Shown here: piece after piece, positions 59,531 to 64,000 of the stretch | Numbering within the stretch: the stretch's first letter is position 1 | How the letters are laid out: each line of letters starts with the position of its first letter | Assembly: GCF_005503145.1 (NCBI RefSeq) | Contig: NZ_SCNV01000001.1 | Coordinates: forward strand, 62,001-126,000 | From: Burkholderia sp. 4M9327F10 | GTDB lineage: Bacteria; Pseudomonadota; Gammaproteobacteria; Burkholderiales; Burkholderiaceae | DNA: 64,000 bases | Direction of reading: 5' to 3' | The notes under the pieces: generated by a model | Databases searched by the model: none | Told to the model about the DNA's origin: nothing | What the model saw: only the letters and a program-made list of their open reading frames with translations | Program-made: the position numbers and the translations under genes

Positions 59531-60307
59531 TTACCTACCGAGAGCATTGTGCGAAGCCTCCAGGCATCCTACCGTTTCTGGCCCAAAAGATAAATCTACT
59601 GGGGATAAATCGATGTCGGGATGGTGGGTTTGAAACACGAACTGAAACAGCGGGTGTCGCACCTCGGCCCAGCGTTGACGGGCAATCGCCACCGGCTTGG
59701 CTAATACCCGATGAGGTAAACCCCCAACGTGCGCCATCGGCAAGAACATATTTTTTTCGAAGACGTCATGGAACAGCATGGCTTCATACTCGCGATCCAA
59801 TGGCGAACGCGCCGTAATGACCATCCAGTCGATCTGCTGTTGCTGGCAATATAAGAATAACGCTTTACACAGTCCGATTTTGACTACCCGCCCGATCATG
59901 CCGCCCGCCACGCCAAGCCGCGTGGCTTCCGCCAGACGGGTTCCCCGCAGCCAGTCGGGCAATGCGACTGACTGCTCCACCGCGAGCGGTGCAAACTGGT
60001 TGGTTTGAATCCGCATGGTGCCGAGCGGACCGCCGTCCAGTTTCGACTCAGCCAGCAGCACGACCGTGCCGGGCTCATGATCGCCCTCTTCTATGGTCAT
60101 TTTGCGGGCGAAGTCTGGCAGATGCCGGCTGTAAGCCAACTTTCGCATGACAATGGCCTTTTGAAGGGACGGACGGTCGGCGACGATCCGAATGGTAAAC
60201 GGCATTCTTTCCGTTTTCTGCTCCGCCGGCATGTCAAAATTTGCCGGGTCGATCGTTGATCCGCGAAGCGATTCGGAAATTAATACTGCTGGATTAAGAC
60301 GATCCAT
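59531..60307 (-). CDS. FeeM-like N-acyl amino acid synthase
   Basis: 258 residues from ATG at 60307. 'FTIRIVADRPSLQKAIVMRKLAYSRH', 'HEPGTVVLLAESKLDGGPLGTMRIQTN', 'EATRLGVAGGMIGRVVKIGLCKALFLYCQQQQIDWMV' fit the FeeM/acyl-homoserine-lactone-synthase-like GNAT fold, where the enzyme takes an acyl group from acyl-ACP and joins it to an amino acid. No LuxR partner is adjacent. The next gene downstream is a GGDEF-EAL protein, so a lipid-like product could influence c-di-GMP output. Product unknown. Confidence 0.75.
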   Translation of the reverse strand: MDRLNPAVLISESLRGSTIDPANFDMPAEQKTERMPFTIRIVADRPSLQKAIVMRKLAYSRHLPDFARKMTIEEGDHEPGTVVLLAESKLDGGPLGTMRIQTNQFAPLAVEQSVALPDWLRGTRLAEATRLGVAGGMIGRVVKIGLCKALFLYCQQQQIDWMVITARSPLDREYEAMLFHDVFEKNMFLPMAHVGGLPHRVLAKPVAIARQRWAEVRHPLFQFVFQTHHPDIDLSPVDLSFGPETVGCLEASHNALGR

Positions 60308-60793
60308 TTCGTAACCCCATTTGAGCGATAAGAGAAGAAATCGCCGCACCGGGCACGCCATAAGTCCGTGCGTCAGCACGACAGAACAAGGCTCTCACGA
60401 ACTCAAAATTGAAGGTGAGTCCTATCTAATGTTTTTGAGCAACTTAACAATTACGGTGTCTTCGGAATCGATTTTCCGCACTTGAACAGGGCCGGGAATG
60501 GTGTGGCCGGCGGCGACGGTAGTCTGCGTACGCCAAATACCGGGACATGCACTACACTTGGCGGCCGGATAGCGTCGTTTAGAGTCACCGGGTGGCGCTA
60601 AATCGCGCCCAGCCGCGACTGCCTGATTTCCCGAGCTTGCCGGCTTCGCAATCTGCCAATTTCTCGCCCATTAGTTACCCTTAACAATGATCAAACGGCC
60701 CAGACGCTTTTCATTAGCTCTTTACAATCCCACCTCTTTCCTTGTGGCTGAATCCGATATCAACCCCAGCCACCGACTCCGGCTCGCGCAACG
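60308..60793. other. Non-coding divergent gap
   Basis: About 485 bases between the FeeM-like gene and the MFS gene. No ORF with a ribosome site, no tRNA, no convincing promoter or hairpin found by eye. The AT-richer parts near 60421-60470 and 60680-60725 may hold the two promoters. Confidence 0.4.
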
Positions 60794-62101
60794 ATGAGCC
60801 ATCAACCTGATAAACCGGCCGCGCAACCGCCCCTCCCCGCTTCAGACGAAGTGCCCAGCAGTCCCTATGGCGAGACAATCCAAAGCCTGCCGCGCAGCAA
60901 GCCGTTTCAGCGCTTCTGGCTGACACGCGTGCTTTCGTCACTGTCCTTCCAGATGCTCGCGGTCGCGATGGGGTGGCAGATCTACGCGCTCACGCATAGT
61001 GCCTTCGCGCTGGGTCTTCTCGGTCTCGCGCAATTTCTACCGATGTTCACGCTCACGCTGGTGGTGGGCCAGGTGGCCGACCGCTATGACCGCCGGCGTA
61101 TCGCCGCAATCTGCCAATGTATAGAATCGGCCGCCGCGCTGATGTTCGCACTTGGAACCGTCAGCGGCTGGCTGAGTGCGCCCGTCATCTACGGAGTGGC
61201 CGCGTGCATCGGCGCGGCGCGCGCTTTCGAATCGCCCGCCGTCTCGTCGTTACTGCCCGGCGTGGTGCCACGTGCCCAGCTACCGCAAGCCACGGCATGG
61301 GCAACCTCGGCCGGCCAAACCGCACAGATCGTCGGACCGGCGCTGGGCGGGCTGCTCTATGGCATTGGCCCGGCTCCGGCATACCTGGTTTGCACACTGA
61401 CCTTCGCCTGCGCGGCTGCCCTGGTCTGGCATGTTCCCCTGCAGGCGAAGCCCGCCACCCGCGCACCCGTGACGCTGGCATCCGTCTTCTCGGGCATCGC
61501 CTTCATTCGCAAACAGCCGGTGATTCTGGGGGCACTTTCGCTCGATCTGTTCGCCGTACTGTTTGGCGGCGCCACGGCGCTGCTGCCTGTGTTCGCTCGC
61601 GACATCCTGCACGCGGGACCGCTCGGGCTTGGCCTGCTGCGCTCAGCCTCCGCGGTCGGAGCACTGAGCGGCACCATCTGGCTCGCGCACTTTCCACTGC
61701 GTAAGCGGCCGGGGGCAGCCATGTTCGGCGGTGTGATTGTGTTCGGCGCAGCGACCATCGTGTTCGGTCTCTCACATCAGCTTCTGCTCTCGCTGCTGGC
61801 GCTGGCAGTGCTCGGCGCCTCGGATGTGATCAGCGTCGTCGTGCGTCTCTCGCTCGTACAGTTGCGCACACCGGATGAAATGCTCGGACGCGTCAGCGCC
61901 GTCAACTCGCTCTTTATCGGCTCGTCGAATCAGCTTGGCGAGTTCGAGTCGGGTCTGACTGCCGGATGGTGGGGTGCGCAACCAGCTGTGCTGATAGGCG
62001 GCATCGCGACAATCGGCGTAGCATTGCTCTGGATGAAGCTGTTTCCCGAGCTAAGACGCGTCCAGTCGCTTGGTCATGAAGACGAGCCTCTTAGGCCATA
62101 G
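60794..62101 (+). CDS. MFS exporter (EntS/DHA3-like)
   Basis: 435 residues, about 12 membrane segments. 'FWLTRVLSSLSFQMLAVAMGWQIYALTHSAFALGLLGLAQFLPMF' is the DHA3 TM1-2 pattern, with 'GQVADRYDRRRIAAI' (motif A) after TM2, and 'LLRSASAVGALSG' in the second half. This group exports siderophores, macrolides and similar amphiphiles. No siderophore genes are adjacent. Ribosome site weak. The C-terminus ends in a short soluble tail. Confidence 0.85.
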   Translation: MSHQPDKPAAQPPLPASDEVPSSPYGETIQSLPRSKPFQRFWLTRVLSSLSFQMLAVAMGWQIYALTHSAFALGLLGLAQFLPMFTLTLVVGQVADRYDRRRIAAICQCIESAAALMFALGTVSGWLSAPVIYGVAACIGAARAFESPAVSSLLPGVVPRAQLPQATAWATSAGQTAQIVGPALGGLLYGIGPAPAYLVCTLTFACAAALVWHVPLQAKPATRAPVTLASVFSGIAFIRKQPVILGALSLDLFAVLFGGATALLPVFARDILHAGPLGLGLLRSASAVGALSGTIWLAHFPLRKRPGAAMFGGVIVFGAATIVFGLSHQLLLSLLALAVLGASDVISVVVRLSLVQLRTPDEMLGRVSAVNSLFIGSSNQLGEFESGLTAGWWGAQPAVLIGGIATIGVALLWMKLFPELRRVQSLGHEDEPLRP

Positions 62102-62358
62102 TTCTTCAGATCTCCCAGGTAAATGGGTAACCAGGTGCGTTGCCGCGTAAGTTCGCGTTGCGTGCCGGCAACACCGCGCCGTGGGTGCGGCGCGGGCAAT
62201 CCGGTCAGTCATCGCGGGTCAGTTTTACCGGGCCGCTGCGCTTACGAGTCGAATCGACCGCCGTGATCGAGAGCCGCAGCGTTCGAATTGCACCTTTCAA
62301 TGGAGCGTCAGTCAAACTCAGAGTATCGGTCCGAGACTGACGCGAAAACGGAGGAGAC

Positions 62359-62715
62359 ATGCAAACCGCTCAACACCCTCACCATTTTCATCTCGAGCTG
62401 CGCCACGCAACGGTGCCCACCTATGTGACGAGCTACCTGTTCCCGATCCTGCTGCTGGCCTATGAGGTCTATCGGGTTGGGCGGTGGATCTACGACTACG
62501 GCATGAACTTCGCGAACTTCAGGTACATGGGCTATGAATTCCTGCTCATGCTGACGTTCGTCGGCCTGCAGATCTTCGTGGAAGTGGTGTTTCTCGCGTG
62601 CGCGGGCATCACCCGCCATCCCGACTTCGAACATCGGGTCGCGAATGTGCTGGTCGGTATTGGCTGCTCGCTCGTGGTGCTCGGTTTCGACCTGGCGTTG
62701 CAGTACGCGCTGTAG
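62359..62715 (+). CDS. Small membrane protein of unknown function
   Basis: 118 residues with GGAGGAG ahead of the ATG. Three hydrophobic segments: 'VTSYLFPILLLAYEVYRVG', 'EFLLMLTFVGLQIFVEVVFLACAG' and 'VANVLVGIGCSLVVLGFDLALQYAL'. The N-terminal 20 residues are His- and Gln-rich (TAQHPHHFHLELRH), which may bind metal or be chance. No family recognised. A terminator follows at 62722. Confidence 0.7.
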   Translation: MQTAQHPHHFHLELRHATVPTYVTSYLFPILLLAYEVYRVGRWIYDYGMNFANFRYMGYEFLLMLTFVGLQIFVEVVFLACAGITRHPDFEHRVANVLVGIGCSLVVLGFDLALQYAL

Positions 62716-62721
62716 CAAGTT

Positions 62722-62745
62722 GGCGCGGGCGGCTCGCCCAGCGCC
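62722..62745. terminator. Hairpin terminator between convergent genes
   Basis: GGCGC-GGGCG / CGCCC-a-GCGCC, a 10-bp stem with one bulged base and a 3-base loop, 7 bases after the small membrane protein stop and before the end of the convergent permease gene. Confidence 0.6.
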
Positions 62746-62778
62746 CGCTATCCTGCGGCCTGGTAAAAACTGAGCGCA

Positions 62779-63825
62779 TCAGCTCTTGCGCTGCAACGCG
62801 AAGAGCGTACCGGCGAGGAGAATGAACGCGCCGATAATCACCTTTTGCCAGGTGCTAGGCACACCCACCAGGATCAGCACATTGTTGATCAGCGTGACCA
62901 GCACCACCCCCAGCAACGTGCCGACCACGGTTCCAGTGCCGCCCGTGATACGCGCGCCGCCCAGGATCACCGCCGCGATCACATCGAGTTCCGACCCGAC
63001 CAGATCGAAGGGGTTCGCGAGCCGGTTATTCGACACGTGCAAAATCCCCGCGATTCCCGCCAGCATGCCCGTATAGCCGAACACGAACAGGTGGATCGCG
63101 CGCAGGTTGTAGCCAAGACGCTCGGCAATCGCGAGACTGCCGCCCATGGCGTAAACGCCACGGCCCATCATGGTGCGGTTCAGCAGCCACCACGTGAGCA
63201 CGGCCGCTGCCACCAGCGCCAGCACCGAAACCGGCAGCACCGCACGCAAGCCATCTGCAGTCTGGTAGAAAAACAGGGGAATGCGGCCGAAGCGGTCCAT
63301 GCTGTGCGGGATGTTCATGAAGAACGTCGTGCCGATGAAGGTCAACAGAATCCCGCGATACAGATACTGCGTGCCGATGGTGACGATCAGCGAAGGGGCT
63401 TTCAGACGATGCACGAGCATGCCGTTGATCAGGCCGAGCACGATGCCGCCGAGCGCTCCGGTAATCAGGATCAGGGCAAACGGTTCGTCGGGCCACCATG
63501 CGAACACGGCCTTGGTGATCGCATACATGGTCAGCGCGCCGATCGCCGTAAACGACACGTCGATGCCGCCGGAGGCCAGCACAACCAATGTGCCGAGCGC
63601 GAATAGCGACACCGTAGTCGCCGAATGCAGCATGTCGAACAGCGTCGCAAGCTGGAAGAAGCGCGGATTGATTGCGCCCACCACGATGCACATCACGACG
63701 ATCAGCCCCGCCGTGAACCACTCGGGGTTACGTGCGAGCCTGGCGCGCACGCCTGGCGGCTTTACCTCAGGAGCAACGTCGACGACGGTTGGCGTGGTCA
63801 TGGTCTGATTCATACGCGAGTTCAT
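62779..63825 (-). CDS. Sugar ABC transporter permease (RbsC/RhaQ family)
   Basis: 348 residues from ATG at 63825 (AAGGA ahead); later in-frame ATGs at 63813 and 63801 are possible. About eight to ten membrane segments. Landmarks are 'FALGTLVVLASGGIDVSFTAIGAL', 'NGMLVHRLKAPSLIVTIGTQ', and 'AVILGGARITGGTGTVVGTLLGVVL'. It imports a pentose, hexose or deoxysugar with the ATPase upstream. It is about 30 kb from the FrcC-like permease and is not a duplicate of it. Confidence 0.9.
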   Translation of the reverse strand: MNSRMNQTMTTPTVVDVAPEVKPPGVRARLARNPEWFTAGLIVVMCIVVGAINPRFFQLATLFDMLHSATTVSLFALGTLVVLASGGIDVSFTAIGALTMYAITKAVFAWWPDEPFALILITGALGGIVLGLINGMLVHRLKAPSLIVTIGTQYLYRGILLTFIGTTFFMNIPHSMDRFGRIPLFFYQTADGLRAVLPVSVLALVAAAVLTWWLLNRTMMGRGVYAMGGSLAIAERLGYNLRAIHLFVFGYTGMLAGIAGILHVSNNRLANPFDLVGSELDVIAAVILGGARITGGTGTVVGTLLGVVLVTLINNVLILVGVPSTWQKVIIGAFILLAGTLFALQRKS

Positions 63826-63851
63826 GCGAGTGACATCCTTTATACAGCGCT

Positions 63852-64000
63852 TTAAGCAGCTTCCGACAGCAGCGCGTGATACAGGTCAGCTTCGTTCAAC
63901 TGATCGGCCTGGTATTCGTTGGCGACGCGTCCCTTCTTCATCATCAGGATGCGGTCGCAGTTTTGCAGCAGTTCGGGCAAATCGTCGCTGATCAGGATAA
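63852..64000 (-). CDS. Sugar ABC transporter ATP-binding protein, cut by window edge
   Basis: Only the last about 49 codons are present. They read 'ILISDDLPELLQNCDRILMM' then 'KKGRVANEYQADQLNEADLY', the C-terminal H-loop region of RbsA/MglA-type ATPases, where the first line holds the usual S-D/H-D-L-P-E switch. The stop is 26 bases before the permease start. The rest lies to the right of the window. Confidence 0.8.
   Translation of the reverse strand, partial: ILISDDLPELLQNCDRILMMKKGRVANEYQADQLNEADLYHALLSEAA

Noticed and set aside
62140..62340. Plus-strand ORF of 66 codons between the MFS and the small membrane protein
   Set aside because: No ribosome site and Arg-rich non-globular translation.

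Overview
The window is GC-rich DNA with tightly packed genes and little spacer. Gene content is typical of a Burkholderiaceae betaproteobacterium, most likely Paraburkholderia: a trimeric Gram-negative porin, a quinate/shikimate-to-protocatechuate cluster with a fused QuiC, a trans-4-hydroxyproline cluster, a PHA-depolymerase-like esterase, several MFS carriers, and FrcBCA-type and RbsC-type sugar ABC transporters. The genus is inferred from protein character; no rRNA or other phylogenetic marker is present. I saw no tRNA, insertion sequence or CRISPR array.

Layout. 1-5408 is an unusual block: a DUF2589 protein, a phage-type GH24 lysozyme, two exported proteins (one PHA-depolymerase-like), a phasin-like helical protein and three tandem paralogues of a family I cannot name. 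5495-9338 is a LysR regulator divergent from a glutathione transferase and a PNPOx/FNR/ferredoxin fusion. 9377-14121 holds a possible 45-residue ORF and a sugar ABC system with its ROK regulator. 14155-20581 has a class A PBP, an ECF sigma/anti-sigma pair and a DAO-type oxidase. 20728-27928 is a quinate/shikimate catabolic unit (TetR, MFS, AroE, AroQ, QuiC, porin). 28100-30105 has small genes, a GIY-YIG-like protein behind a 13-bp tandem repeat, and a PAS-AraC regulator. 30193-35120 is the hydroxyproline pathway: racemase-family epimerase, three-subunit D-hydroxyproline dehydrogenase and the divergent deaminase.

35187-47779 is mixed: an atypical response regulator, MFS carriers, DoxX, DeoR, VOC proteins, a TPR-glycosyltransferase, GNAT, a DUF3857 transglutaminase and a DUF2807 protein. 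47892-54615 is the most interesting unit: an M48 metallopeptidase gene followed 1 nt later by a 1840-residue protein with a kinase-C-lobe relic, DUF4011, an SF1 helicase, a restriction-endonuclease-like domain and WGR, which looks like an antiviral or genome-protection system. 54854-60307 carries an ArsR-DUF2087 repressor with palindromic operators, a GNAT, a GGDEF-EAL protein and a FeeM-like N-acyl amino acid synthase. 60794-64000 has an MFS exporter, a small membrane protein and the start of another sugar ABC operon that leaves the window.

Control signals visible in the sequence include an 18-bp perfect inverted repeat placed in front of both divergent hydroxyproline promoters, tandem palindromes over the ArsR promoter, direct repeats in the aroQ/quiC divergent region, four 10-bp repeats before tetR, a large hairpin between the sugar-binding protein and permease genes, and several hairpin terminators between convergent genes.
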